Shown: piece after piece, positions 7,966 through 16,230 of the stretch
Position numbering within the stretch: position 1 is the first letter of the stretch
Layout: the number at the start of each line of letters is the position of its first letter
Translations under genes and position numbers: made by a program
Notes under the pieces: model-generated
Database searches by the model: none
Told to the model about the DNA's origin: nothing
The model's input: only the letters and a program-made list of their open reading frames with translations
Source of the DNA: Aeromicrobium marinum DSM 15272
Lineage (GTDB): Bacteria; Actinomycetota; Actinomycetes; Propionibacteriales; Nocardioidaceae
Direction: 5' to 3'
Length of the DNA stretch: 64,000 nt
NCBI RefSeq assembly: GCF_000160775.2
Contig: NZ_CM001024.1
Span: 2,665,241-2,729,240 of the forward strand

Positions 7966-9096
7966 GTGTCGACGTCTCCCGTGGTCCGGACCATCTCGAC
8001 CGCCGAGCACCTGGCGTGGATCGCCTCCCGCTCGTCGGTCAGCTTCCTGCAGACCCCGGCGTGGGCGTCGGTCAAGAACGAGTGGCGCGGCGAGTCGGTC
8101 GGCTGGTTCGACGGTGACACCCAGGTCGGCGCAGCCCTCGTGCTCTACCGCCCCCTGCCGAAGCTCCGACGCTTCCTCGCCTACCTCCCGGAGGGCCCCG
8201 ACCTCGACTGGTCGGCCGCGGACCTCCCCGCGCTGTTGGACCCGCTGACCCGCCACCTCGCGTCGCAGGGCGCGTTCGCGATCCGCATGGGCCCGCCCGT
8301 CGTGACCCGCCGCTGGCACGCCGCGACGGTCAAGGCCGGCATCGCCGATGCGGCCCTGCGGACCCTGTCGGACGTGCCGGCCGACGAGAGCGACCCTGCC
8401 GCGGCAGCCGTCGCAGACCGGCTCGCCGCGTCCGGTTGGCGCCGCGTCCCGACCGAGGGCGGGTTCTCCGCCGGTCAGCCGCAGTACAACTTCTGGATCC
8501 GACTCACCGACGACGACGGGCCCCTGACCGAGGAGCAGCTGCTGGCCGGCATGAACCAGCAGTGGCGTCGCAACATCAAGAAGGCCGCGAAGGCCGGGGT
8601 CGTCGTCACCCGCGGCGACCGGGACGCGCTCGCCGACTTCCACCGCGTGTACACCGAGACGGCCCGACGTGACGGGTTCACCCCGCGGCCGCAGTCGTAC
8701 TTCGACCGCATGTGGGACGCGTTGCGCGCGGAGGACCCCGACCGGATGACGCTCTACCTGGCGCACCACGAGGGCGACCTGGTCGCCGCGACGACACTGG
8801 TGCGCGTCGGCACCCACGCCTGGTACTCGTACGGAGCCTCGACCACCGAGAAGCGGGACGTCCGGGGGTCCAACGCGGTGCAGTGGCAGATGATCCGCGA
8901 CGCCCTCGCGGCGGGAGCCACCGTGTACGACCTGCGGGGCATCACCGACACGCTCGACGCCGAGGACTCGCACGTGGGACTGGTCCAGTTCAAGGTCGGC
9001 ACCGGCGGCGAGGCCGTGGAGTACCTCGGCGAGTGGGACCTGCCGATCAACCGGGTCCTGTACCGGGCGTTCACGACCTACCTGAAGAGGCGCTGA
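7966..9096 (+). CDS. FemX/FemAB-family peptidyltransferase
   Basis: This 376-residue protein is a FemABX-type aminoacyltransferase, the family that adds cross-bridge amino acids to lipid II or peptidoglycan stem peptides using aminoacyl-tRNA. Two GNAT-like halves can be followed: SFLQTPAWASVKNEW at the N-terminus, then MNQQWRRNIKKAAKAG with its basic helix, FHRVYTETARRDGFTPR, and YDLRGITDT near the end, close to a conserved GLVQFKVGTGGE segment. The GTG at 7966 follows a TANNNT hexamer by six bases. The stop overlaps the ATG of the alanine-racemase-like gene (TGATG), so both are probably co-translated and may supply one cell-wall modification. Confidence 0.88.
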   Translation: MSTSPVVRTISTAEHLAWIASRSSVSFLQTPAWASVKNEWRGESVGWFDGDTQVGAALVLYRPLPKLRRFLAYLPEGPDLDWSAADLPALLDPLTRHLASQGAFAIRMGPPVVTRRWHAATVKAGIADAALRTLSDVPADESDPAAAAVADRLAASGWRRVPTEGGFSAGQPQYNFWIRLTDDDGPLTEEQLLAGMNQQWRRNIKKAAKAGVVVTRGDRDALADFHRVYTETARRDGFTPRPQSYFDRMWDALRAEDPDRMTLYLAHHEGDLVAATTLVRVGTHAWYSYGASTTEKRDVRGSNAVQWQMIRDALAAGATVYDLRGITDTLDAEDSHVGLVQFKVGTGGEAVEYLGEWDLPINRVLYRAFTTYLKRR

Positions 9097-10124
9097 TGGC
9101 CTTCGACCTGCACGTCGACACCGTCCGGTGGCGATCGCACCTCACCACCCTCGCCGAGGCCACCGCGGGTCTGGTCCCGGTCGTGAAGGGCAACGGGTAC
9201 GGGTTCGGTCGGGACCGGCTCGCCGCCGAGGCGAGCGCCTTCGGGGCCGACACCATCGCGGTCGGCACCTACGCCGAGGTGCCCGGCGCGCTCGAGGCGT
9301 TCGACGGCGACGTCATGGTGCTGACCCCGTGGCGACCGTTCACGACCGACGTCGTCCTCGATCCGCGGGTGGTCCACACCGTCGGCCGGGTGGCCGACGT
9401 GGCCGCCCTGGCCGACCACCCCGGAACCCGCGTCGTGGTCGAGGGCGAGACGTCGATGTCGCGGCACGGGTTCGACCGGCACGAGCTGGCCGCGGCCGTG
9501 GCGGCGCTCGGTGACCTGCAGGTCGACGGCTTCGCGGTGCACCTGCCGCTCACCGGCGGTCACCTGGGGGAGGCCGACCGGTGGGCCGCGGCGCTCGACG
9601 CCTCACGACTCGAGACCACCACGTTCTTCGTGTCCCACCTGACTCCGGTCGAGCTGACCGAGCTGCGGGAGCGACGCCCCCACCTGACGGTGCGGCCCCG
9701 GATCGGGACGTCGCTCTGGCTGGGCGACCTCGCGGCCCTCGAGGTCCGCGGCACCGTGCTCGACGTGCACGCGGTCGCCCGGGGCGAGCAGGTCGGCTAC
9801 CGCCAGGGTGCGGTGCACCGCGACGGCCACCTGCTGGTCATCGCCGGCGGCACCAGCCACGGCGTGGGCCTGGAGGCTCCGAAGGCCGCAGCCGGAGCGG
9901 TGGCCCGGGGCAAGTCCCTGGCGCGAGGCGGTCTCGAGGCCGCCGGCCGCTCCCGCTCGCCGTTCACGGTCGACGGCCGGCAGCGGTGGTTCGTCGAGCC
10001 GCCGCACATGCAGGCGTCGATGGTCTTCCTGCCCGCGGGCGCCCGGGTACCGGCCGTCGGCGACACCGTCCGCGCAGCCGTCCGCTACACCACCTCGACC
10101 TTCGACGCGGTCATCCTCGACTGA
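9096..10124 (+). CDS. alanine racemase-family PLP enzyme
   Basis: This 342-residue protein has the alanine racemase N-terminal barrel. The PLP lysine is Lys31 in LVPVVKGNGYGFGRD, and further motifs are RVVVEGETSMSRHGFD, HLPLTGGH and HLTVRPRIGTSLWLGD, the last equivalent to the RPG segment of Alr. The C-terminal domain is shorter and more divergent than in housekeeping Alr, so racemisation of alanine itself is not certain. The ATG overlaps the FemX stop by one base, which links it to cell-wall amino-acid chemistry. A 21-bp-stem hairpin follows the stop. I do not see a separate canonical alr gene here. Confidence 0.85.
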   Translation: MAFDLHVDTVRWRSHLTTLAEATAGLVPVVKGNGYGFGRDRLAAEASAFGADTIAVGTYAEVPGALEAFDGDVMVLTPWRPFTTDVVLDPRVVHTVGRVADVAALADHPGTRVVVEGETSMSRHGFDRHELAAAVAALGDLQVDGFAVHLPLTGGHLGEADRWAAALDASRLETTTFFVSHLTPVELTELRERRPHLTVRPRIGTSLWLGDLAALEVRGTVLDVHAVARGEQVGYRQGAVHRDGHLLVIAGGTSHGVGLEAPKAAAGAVARGKSLARGGLEAAGRSRSPFTVDGRQRWFVEPPHMQASMVFLPAGARVPAVGDTVRAAVRYTTSTFDAVILD

Positions 10125-10138
10125 CGCCCTCCCCGTCA

Positions 10139-10219
10139 GGCGGTGGATTCGCGACCGAATGGGGCCTCATTCGGTCCATCTGGCACCTGGCCCCCTCTTT
10201 CGGTCGCGAATCCACCGCC
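10139..10219. terminator. long perfect hairpin between convergent genes
   Basis: A 21-bp perfect inverted repeat (arms 10139-10159 and 10199-10219, GGCGGTGGATTCGCGACCGA and its complement) encloses a 39-base loop that contains a second pair, GGGGCC and GGCCCC. It separates the racemase-like gene from the convergent PBP gene and probably ends transcription from both sides. It has no T tract, and the unusually long stem may instead be an intergenic repeat. Confidence 0.6.
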
Positions 10220-10227
10220 CCCGGGGG

Positions 10228-12480
10228 TCAGAGGGTGCAGCGCTGGTTCGGAGGCACGACGACGCCGACCGCCCAGGTGCCGCCGGCGGCCTCGCAGTTG
10301 GCCTTGCTCGCCTGTGGCTGGCTGGGATCGGCCGACGGCGTCGCGGTGGGGGTCGGCGTGGGAGTGGGCGTCGGCGTGGGGGTGGGCGTCGGCGTCGGCT
10401 CCGGGGTCGGCTCGGGCTCCGGGATCGGCTCGCAGGCGTCCTGGTTGAGGTTGAGCTGGAAGCCCTCCTCGCAGGTGGGCGGCGGCGGCTTGAAGTCCGA
10501 GCCCTTGCGGGCCTTGATGTTGGCGGGGTCGGCGAACTCGCCGCAGTCGTCGCGGTCGACGACGGCGTTCATGAACTGGCCGAAGGTCCGGGCGGGGAAG
10601 GTGCCACCGAAGAAGGGGTTGAGGTAGCCCTCCAGCTCGCCGTTGCCGACGCCTCGGTTGAGCATCACCGCGGTGGCCAGCTTCGGGGTCATGCCGACGA
10701 ACCACGACGACGACACCCGGTCGCCACCGTCGGGGTTGGAGGCGGTCGCGGTGCCGGTCTTGCCGCCGGTGGGGCACACGGTGTTGCCGCTGCGGCCCGT
10801 GCCCTCGCCCGTGGTGACCCCGCGCAGCGCCGCGACGGTGTCGGCGGCGACGTTCGAGGGGATCGTCTGCTCGGTGCGGACCTCGTGCTGGTGCACGACG
10901 TTGCCCTGGGCGGTCGTGACGTTCTCGACGACGTACCAGTCGGCCCGCTTCCCGCCCGCGGCCAGGGTGGCGTAGGCGTTGGCCATGTCGATCGGCGCCA
11001 CCGGGGCGAAGCCGAGCGAGGTCGAGGCGACCGCATCGATGGTGTCGATCGTGGACTGGGGGATCCCGGCGTCCCGCGCCGCGTCGAGCACCTTCTGGGC
11101 ACCGACGCTGATGTCGCCACCGTCGCTCATCTGCAGGGTCAGGTCGACGAACGCGGTGTTGACCGACTTGGCCGTGGCGAACGCGAGGTCCCGCGTGCCG
11201 AACGACGCGCCGCCGGAGTCGCCCTGGTTCTCGATCGTGCCGTTGCCGACCCGGAAGGGCGAGTTGCCGTTGAGGCTGGTCTCGAGACTGAACCCGTCCT
11301 CGAGGGCCGCGACGACGGCGAACGTCTTGAAGGTCGACCCGGGCTGGGTGCCGAGGGTGGCCCAGTTGCGGAAGTCCGTCAGGTAGTCGGGGCCGCCGTA
11401 CAGGGCCCGCACCGCACCCGTGCCGGGCTCGACCGACACGACGGCCTCGTTCAGCTCCTCCAGTCCGCCCGGGACCACCTCACCGACGGTCTCGACCGCG
11501 GCCTGCTGCGCGGGGGCGTCGAAGGTCGTGACGATCCGCAGGCCGCCGCCGTTGACGTCGGCGTCGGTGAACTGCAGCTCTCGCATCTCGGCCTGGACCA
11601 TCTCGAGGAGGAACCCGTTGGGGCCGGCGAAGTCGTTGCTGATCTGCTTCTCGGCGAAGGTCGGCAGGACGCCGGTGAACTGGGCCGCCTCCTCGGAGGT
11701 GATCGCGCCGGTGGTCAGCATGCCGTCGATCACGAAGTTGTACCGCTCGAGCAGCCGCTCGAGACCTCCCTCGGCGTACGGGTCGTAGAACGACGGGCTG
11801 TTGATGATCGCGGCGAGGGCGGCGGACTCCGGCACCGTCAGCTCGGCGGCCGGCTTGCGGAAGTAGGTGCGCGCGGCGACCTCGACCCCGTAGGCGCCGT
11901 TGCCGTAGAAGACCGTGTTCAGGTACCCCTCGAGGATCTCCGGCTTGGTGAGCTGCCGGTCGATCTTCAACGACAGGATGGCTTCCTTCACCTTGCGGCT
12001 GTAGGTCTGCTCCTGCGTCAGGTACAGGATCTTGACGTACTGCTGGGTGATCGTCGACGCGCCCTGGGTGGTGCCCTGGGTGGCGTTGTTCCGGAACGCC
12101 CGGACGATGCCGCGGTAGTCGATGCCGCTGTTGTCGTAGAAGCTGCGGTCCTCCGCGGCGATCACGGCCGCCTGCATCGAGGCGGGGATCTGGTCGAGCG
12201 AGACGTTCTCGCGGTCCTGGGTGGCGAACGAGCCGATCTCGGTGACCCCGTCGGCGAAGTAGACCTTGGTGGTCTGGGTCTGGAAGTCGGCGTTGGGGTC
12301 GGGGATGTCGATCGACTGGTACAGCACGAAGAACGCCAGCGCGCCGGTGGCGACGCCCGAGACCGTCAGGAAGGCGAACCACCGCAGAGTCTTGACCCAC
12401 CACGCCCGGTCCTCGCCGCCGATCTTGCGGAGCACGGCGAAGATTCCGCCGCGTCGCGCTGCTCTGGACGCTGTGGCCAC
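10228..12480 (-). CDS. class A penicillin-binding protein (transglycosylase/transpeptidase)
   Basis: This 750-residue bifunctional PBP polymerises and cross-links peptidoglycan at the outer membrane face. A short cytoplasmic N-terminus precedes one TM helix (about residues 33-55). The GT51 domain follows, with AAEDRSFYDNSGIDYRG and QGASTITQQYVK; then the transpeptidase domain shows PGSTFKTFAV (SxxK), SVNTAF (SxN) and GGKTGTA (KTG). The extracellular tail is a run of Pro-Thr dipeptides ending with two Cys in NCEAAGGTW and NQRCTL. The GTG at 12480 is chosen because GGAGG lies eight bases upstream; the frame continues to 12594 without homology. Its position beside padR-ino1 matches ponA1 in mycobacteria. 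Confidence 0.93.
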   Translation of the reverse strand: MATASRAARRGGIFAVLRKIGGEDRAWWVKTLRWFAFLTVSGVATGALAFFVLYQSIDIPDPNADFQTQTTKVYFADGVTEIGSFATQDRENVSLDQIPASMQAAVIAAEDRSFYDNSGIDYRGIVRAFRNNATQGTTQGASTITQQYVKILYLTQEQTYSRKVKEAILSLKIDRQLTKPEILEGYLNTVFYGNGAYGVEVAARTYFRKPAAELTVPESAALAAIINSPSFYDPYAEGGLERLLERYNFVIDGMLTTGAITSEEAAQFTGVLPTFAEKQISNDFAGPNGFLLEMVQAEMRELQFTDADVNGGGLRIVTTFDAPAQQAAVETVGEVVPGGLEELNEAVVSVEPGTGAVRALYGGPDYLTDFRNWATLGTQPGSTFKTFAVVAALEDGFSLETSLNGNSPFRVGNGTIENQGDSGGASFGTRDLAFATAKSVNTAFVDLTLQMSDGGDISVGAQKVLDAARDAGIPQSTIDTIDAVASTSLGFAPVAPIDMANAYATLAAGGKRADWYVVENVTTAQGNVVHQHEVRTEQTIPSNVAADTVAALRGVTTGEGTGRSGNTVCPTGGKTGTATASNPDGGDRVSSSWFVGMTPKLATAVMLNRGVGNGELEGYLNPFFGGTFPARTFGQFMNAVVDRDDCGEFADPANIKARKGSDFKPPPPTCEEGFQLNLNQDACEPIPEPEPTPEPTPTPTPTPTPTPTPTPTATPSADPSQPQASKANCEAAGGTWAVGVVVPPNQRCTL
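10345..10430 (-). repeat. Pro-Thr codon repeat in the PBP tail
   Basis: The coding strand repeats short six- and twelve-base units built from ACCCCC, ACGCC and CCGAC, giving a (PT)n stretch preceded by (PE) and (PT) pairs. Such repeats change length easily and form an extended wall-spanning linker. Confidence 0.7.
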
Positions 12481-12657
12481 GAGTGTGTACCTCCGGGGGT
12501 GGGCGCTGCTGAGGAACCCCCGCGGGGTGTTCCGTGCCGCGGCTCGGCAGGGATGATCCGGTCCAGTGTGCCCGTCGGCGTCAAGTCGCACCACCCTGAG
12601 GGTCCGCGGCGGTGGTGCCCGTCACACCGGGCCGTGGTGGACCACCGTGACGACACG

Positions 12658-12676
12658 ATGTATCGTCTCGATATAT
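12658..12676. promoter_or_regulatory. probable PadR operator
   Basis: ATGTATCG-TCT-CGATATAT is an inverted repeat with 8-bp arms and a single mismatch, AT-rich in a GC-rich setting and centred 36 bp before the padR ATG. PadR-family operators often have this form, so autoregulation and control of ino1 are plausible. Confidence 0.5.
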
Positions 12677-12702
12677 CCACTCCACTCAACGACGGGATCG
12701 GC

Positions 12703-13305
12703 ATGGCCAGGCGCGGTGCGGCACTCGAGCTGGCAGTCCTCGGACTGCTGCACGACTCGCCCATGCACGGCTACGAGCTGCGCAAGCAGCTGATCGCGCT
12801 GCTCGGCTGGGGCCGGGTGCTGTCGTACGGCACCCTCTACCCGTGCCTCAAGGCGCTGGTCCGGTCCGGCCAGATCGTCGCGGACGAGGACCTCGCGGTC
12901 CCCGTGCGCGGGCGGCGCAACCGGATCGTCTACCGTCTGACCGCCGAGGGCAAGGAGCACTTCGCCTCGGTCATGGAGGAGTCCGGTCCCGCCACCTGGG
13001 ACGACGACAACTTCGGGGTGCGGTTCGCCTTCTTCGCCCGGACCGACTCCCCGACCCGGGTGCGGATCCTGGAAGGTCGGCGCAGCCGGCTGGAGGAGCG
13101 GCTCGAGAACGTGCGCGACGCCTCCCAGCGGGGCCGCGAGCGGGCCGACTCGTACACCCGTGAGCTCCAGCGCCACGGCCTGGAGTCGGTCGAGCGCGAG
13201 GTCAGCTGGCTGACCGAGCTCATCGACCGGGAGCGGGCCGGCGGATACCTCACCACCGACGGGGCCGACGACGACCCCGACACCACGAACACCCAGACAG
13301 CATGA
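12703..13305 (+). CDS. PadR-family transcriptional regulator
   Basis: This 200-residue protein has the PadR winged helix at the N-terminus: [20 protein letters not shown], then [17 protein letters not shown] and [14 protein letters not shown]. The C-terminal helices ([14 protein letters not shown]...) form the dimerisation domain. The ATG at 12703 gives the expected short lead into the first helix, although the frame is open upstream. The gene lies 22 bp before ino1 and next to a class A PBP gene, the same arrangement as Rv0047c-Rv0046c with ponA1 in Mycobacterium tuberculosis, so regulation of inositol synthesis is a fair inference. A palindrome at 12658-12676 may be its operator. Confidence 0.92.
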   Translation: MARRGAALELAVLGLLHDSPMHGYELRKQLIALLGWGRVLSYGTLYPCLKALVRSGQIVADEDLAVPVRGRRNRIVYRLTAEGKEHFASVMEESGPATWDDDNFGVRFAFFARTDSPTRVRILEGRRSRLEERLENVRDASQRGRERADSYTRELQRHGLESVEREVSWLTELIDRERAGGYLTTDGADDDPDTTNTQTA

Positions 13306-13327
13306 ACACCATCACGAAGGAGACCCC

Positions 13328-14407
13328 ATGGGTTCGGTACGCGTAGCAATCGTGGGTGTGGGCAACTGCGCCACGTCCCTGATCCAGGGCGTCGAGTACT
13401 ACAAGGACGCTGATCCGGCGGGCAACGTGCCCGGCCTGATGCACGTCATGTTCGGCGACTACCACGTCAAGGACGTCGAGTTCGTCGCCGCGTTCGACGT
13501 CGACGCCAAGAAGGTCGGCTTCGACCTGGCCGACGCCACCGTCGCCAGCGAGAACAACACCATCAAGATCGCCGACGTGCCCCTGACCGGTGTCACGGTC
13601 CAGCGCGGTCACACCCTCGACGGACTCGGCAAGTACTACCGCGAGACGATCGAGGAGTCCGACGCCCCCGCCGTCGACGTCGTGCAGGTCCTCAAGGACA
13701 CCCAGGCCGACGTGCTCGTCTCCTACCTGCCCGTCGGGTCCGAGCAGGCCGACAAGTTCTACGCGCAGTGCGCGATCGACGCCGGCGTGGCGTTCGTCAA
13801 CGCCCTGCCCGTGTTCATCGCCTCCGACCCCGAGTGGGCGAAGAAGTTCGAGGAGGCCGGCGTCCCGATCATCGGTGACGACATCAAGAGCCAGGTCGGC
13901 GCCACCATCACGCACCGCGTCATGGCCAAGCTGTTCCAGGACCGCGGCGTCGTGCTGGACCGCACCTACCAGCTGAACGTCGGCGGCAACATGGACTTCA
14001 AGAACATGCTGGAACGCGACCGGCTGGAGTCCAAGAAGGTCTCGAAGACCCAGGCCGTCACGTCGAACATCGATCACGACCTCGGCGCCAAGAACGTGCA
14101 CATCGGCCCGTCGGACTACGTGCAGTGGCTCGACGACCGCAAGTGGGCGTACGTGCGCCTCGAGGGTCGCGCGTTCGGCGACGTGCCCCTCAACCTGGAG
14201 TACAAGCTCGAGGTCTGGGACTCGCCCAACTCCGCCGGCATCATCATCGACGCCATCCGTGCGGCGAAGATCGCCAAGGACCGTGGCATCGGCGGCGCCC
14301 TGCTGAGCGCCTCGTCGTACCTGATGAAGAGCCCGCCGGAGCAGCGTCCCGACGACATCGGCCGCCAGAAGCTCGAAGCCTTCATCGCCGGTACCGAGGA
14401 ACGCTGA
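13328..14407 (+). CDS. ino1: inositol-3-phosphate synthase
   Basis: This 359-residue enzyme converts glucose 6-phosphate to 1L-myo-inositol 3-phosphate with NAD, the first step to phosphatidylinositol and mycothiol in actinobacteria. It has the Rossmann motif [20 protein letters not shown] at residues 6-25, then [32 protein letters not shown] and SKTQAVTSN, all diagnostic of the short actinobacterial/archaeal form. The ATG at 13328 follows AAGGAGA with good spacing. The gene is downstream of padR and ends at a strong terminator at 14421. Confidence 0.96.
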   Translation: MGSVRVAIVGVGNCATSLIQGVEYYKDADPAGNVPGLMHVMFGDYHVKDVEFVAAFDVDAKKVGFDLADATVASENNTIKIADVPLTGVTVQRGHTLDGLGKYYRETIEESDAPAVDVVQVLKDTQADVLVSYLPVGSEQADKFYAQCAIDAGVAFVNALPVFIASDPEWAKKFEEAGVPIIGDDIKSQVGATITHRVMAKLFQDRGVVLDRTYQLNVGGNMDFKNMLERDRLESKKVSKTQAVTSNIDHDLGAKNVHIGPSDYVQWLDDRKWAYVRLEGRAFGDVPLNLEYKLEVWDSPNSAGIIIDAIRAAKIAKDRGIGGALLSASSYLMKSPPEQRPDDIGRQKLEAFIAGTEER

Positions 14408-14420
14408 CCTCTCACCGCAA

Positions 14421-14456
14421 CGACGAAGCCCCCGTCACCTGACGGGGGCTTCGTCG
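14421..14456 (+). terminator. ino1 terminator hairpin
   Basis: A 17-bp perfect stem, CGACGAAGCCCCCGTCA and its complement, with a CC centre lies 13 bp after the ino1 stop. The GC-rich stem without a long T run is typical of high-GC actinobacteria. Confidence 0.85.
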
Positions 14457-14480
14457 TGTCGCGTCCACCGACCCGACGTG

Positions 14481-14588
14481 TCGGTGGTTGAGGCGGCGCG
14501 AGGAACGAGCGCCCACGAAACCACCAGCCCCACACCAACGTGGTTTCGAGGCTCCACGCAGAACTCGTCACACCTCAACCACCGAACC
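14481..14588. repeat. intergenic repeat unit, copy 1
   Basis: The unit begins GGTGGTTGAGGCGGCGCGAG and ends CTCAACCACCGAACC. Its ends form an inverted repeat (TCGGTGGTTGAGG with CCTCAACCACCGA), and an inner pair CGAAACCAC / GTGGTTTCG nests within it. A second copy follows with a period of 117 bp. It looks like a non-coding palindromic interspersed repeat. Confidence 0.8.
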
Positions 14589-14597
14589 GGCCCGCCC

Positions 14598-14705
14598 CCG
14601 GTGATTGAGGCGGCGCGAGGAACGAGCGCCCTCGAAACCACCAGCCCCACACCAACGTGGTTTCGAGGCTCCTCGCAGAGCTCGTCGCACCTCAACCACC
14701 GAACC
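14598..14705. repeat. intergenic repeat unit, copy 2
   Basis: This copy is nearly identical to the unit at 14481 apart from scattered substitutions, for example GGTGATTGAGG at the left end and CTCGAAACC for CACGAAACC. It retains the same nested inverted repeats and ends 15 bp before the TetR gene stop. The two copies fill the 313-bp gap between ino1 and the TetR gene together with the terminator. Confidence 0.8.
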
Positions 14706-14720
14706 GCCCGAGGGACCGGC

Positions 14721-15326
14721 TCAGGGGTCGAGCAGGGCTGTCAGGGTGCGTCGCATCACGACGCTCGCCTCCTCCAGCGAGTGACCGAAGTCGTCGCGCA
14801 GCAGCGACCACACGTTCCAGCTGGCGGCCGCCACGAGCGACCAGCGCAGCTCCTCGCGCTCGGCGCCCGCGGCGCGCAGCTCGGGAGCGAACACCTCCTC
14901 GACGTGCTCCACGACCCGCTGGGCATGACGGCGCCGGCTCGCCCGCAACGCCGGCGACACCGGCTCGAGCAGCACGGCCGCCCGCGCCGCCGGAGAGATG
15001 TTCTCCAGTCGCCGCACCCGCTCGTCGCAGAACCCCGCGATCCGGTGCGGCAGGTCCGCCTCGAGGTCGGTCCGTCGGCTCAGCGCGTCGTCGGACGCGA
15101 ACCAGAAGTCGGTCGTGGCCCCGAACAGCGCCTCCATGTCGCCGAACACCGTCCACAGGGTCCTGACCGAGACACCGGCCCGCTCGGCGATGTGCGCGGC
15201 CGTCGGCCGCAACACGCCCTCGCGCAGCAGCTCGGTGTGGGCGTCGACGACCCGCTGGCGGGTGCGTTCGCGTCGCGCCACCCGCCCGTCGGTGAACTGT
15301 CGCCCCTCGGGGACCGTGTCGGCCAT
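14721..15326 (-). CDS. TetR/AcrR-family regulator
   Basis: This 201-residue protein has an N-terminal HTH (RTRQRVVDAHTELLREG...TAAHIAERAGVSVRTLWTVF, about residues 20-62) and a helical ligand-binding domain. The ATG at 15326 reads MADTVPEGRQ; the frame is open further upstream but without homology. It is divergent from the Liv importer operon, and a perfect 14-bp palindrome sits between the -35 and -10 of the livF promoter, so it probably represses that operon until a transported acid or its CoA ester binds. The ligand is unknown. Confidence 0.85.
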   Translation of the reverse strand: MADTVPEGRQFTDGRVARRERTRQRVVDAHTELLREGVLRPTAAHIAERAGVSVRTLWTVFGDMEALFGATTDFWFASDDALSRRTDLEADLPHRIAGFCDERVRRLENISPAARAAVLLEPVSPALRASRRRHAQRVVEHVEEVFAPELRAAGAEREELRWSLVAAASWNVWSLLRDDFGHSLEEASVVMRRTLTALLDP

Positions 15327-15375
15327 GTACCACAGGATGCACCGTGCGACACGAAAACTGCACCCCTTCTGCATA

Positions 15376-15404
15376 TTGATTGTGACCCGGGTCACGGCTA
15401 GGTT
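15376..15404 (+). promoter_or_regulatory. livF promoter with embedded palindromic operator
   Basis: TTGATT at 15376-15381 and TAGGTT at 15399-15404 are separated by exactly 17 bp. The spacer contains GTGACCCGGGTCAC (15382-15395), a perfect 14-bp palindrome placed where a bound repressor would block RNA polymerase. The TetR gene next door is the likely partner. Confidence 0.65.
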
Positions 15405-15450
15405 GGGCGCTCTGACTGACCCTGCCCACTGACCTGCCCGAGGGAGAGCT

Positions 15451-16230
15451 GTGCTGTCGGTATCCAACCTGGAAGTCGTCTACAACGACGTCATCCTGGT
15501 CCTTCGCGGCGTGAGCTTGGAGGTGCGCGAGGGCTCGATCGTCGCGCTGCTGGGCGCCAACGGCGCCGGCAAGACCACCTTGCTGCGCGCCATGACGGGC
15601 CTGCTCGACGTCCACGACGGCAAGGTCACCAAGGGGCAGGTGACCCTGAACGGCCAGAACGTCACCAGCTGGGACGCGCCCAAGATCGTCGCCGCCGGCC
15701 TCGGCCAGGTGCTCGAGGGCCGCCGCGTCTTCAGCGAGTTCACGGTCGAGGAGAACCTGCGCGTCGGCGGTCACACCCGCTCCGGCGGTCTCGCCGAGCC
15801 GATCGAGCAGGTCTACGAGCTGTTCCCCGTCCTCAAGGAACGCCGCCGCCGCACCGCTGGCTACCTGTCCGGTGGCGAGCAGCAGATGCTGGCCATCGGT
15901 CGTGCCCTCATCGCCCAGCCGCAGGTGCTGCTGCTCGACGAGCCCAGCCTCGGTCTGGCGCCGAAGATCGTGCAGCAGATCAAGGAGATCGTGGTCGAGA
16001 TCAACCAGCGCGGCACCACGGTGCTGCTGGTCGAGCAGAACGCCACGATGGCCCTGTCGATCGCTCAGCACGGCTTCGTCATGGAGCACGGCAAGATCGT
16101 GATGGACAAGCCGGCCGCCGAGCTCCTCGAGGACGACGACATCCGCGACTTCTACCTGGGTCGCGGCGAGTCGGCCACCTCGTACCGCAACCTCAAGCAC
16201 TACAAGCGTCGGAAGAGGTGGCTGTCGTGA
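15451..16230 (+). CDS. livF: branched-chain-type ABC transporter ATP-binding protein (LivF-like)
   Basis: This 259-residue ATPase powers a HAAT-type importer. Walker A is GANGAGKTT (about residues 35-43), the signature is LSGGEQQMLAIGRAL, and Walker B is VLLLDEPSLGLAP. The GTG at 15451 is preceded by GAGGGAGAG. Its end overlaps the start of livG by 13 bp. The operon continues livG, acyl-CoA ligase, livH, two tiny ORFs, livM and livK, so the cargo may be an organic or fatty acid rather than an amino acid. The last 25 residues are basic and extend beyond the usual LivF end. Confidence 0.93.
   Translation: MLSVSNLEVVYNDVILVLRGVSLEVREGSIVALLGANGAGKTTLLRAMTGLLDVHDGKVTKGQVTLNGQNVTSWDAPKIVAAGLGQVLEGRRVFSEFTVEENLRVGGHTRSGGLAEPIEQVYELFPVLKERRRRTAGYLSGGEQQMLAIGRALIAQPQVLLLDEPSLGLAPKIVQQIKEIVVEINQRGTTVLLVEQNATMALSIAQHGFVMEHGKIVMDKPAAELLEDDDIRDFYLGRGESATSYRNLKHYKRRKRWLS

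Noticed and set aside
12513-12533. GGAACCCCCGCGGGGTGTTCC upstream of the PBP as a sigma-E promoter or operator
   Set aside because: It is a near-palindrome, but the GGAAC to GTT spacing does not fit a sigma-E promoter, and no regulator is suggested.
9808-12702. A very long plus-strand open frame joined to padR
   Set aside because: Only the last 200 codons are PadR; the rest is antisense to the PBP and has no domain.
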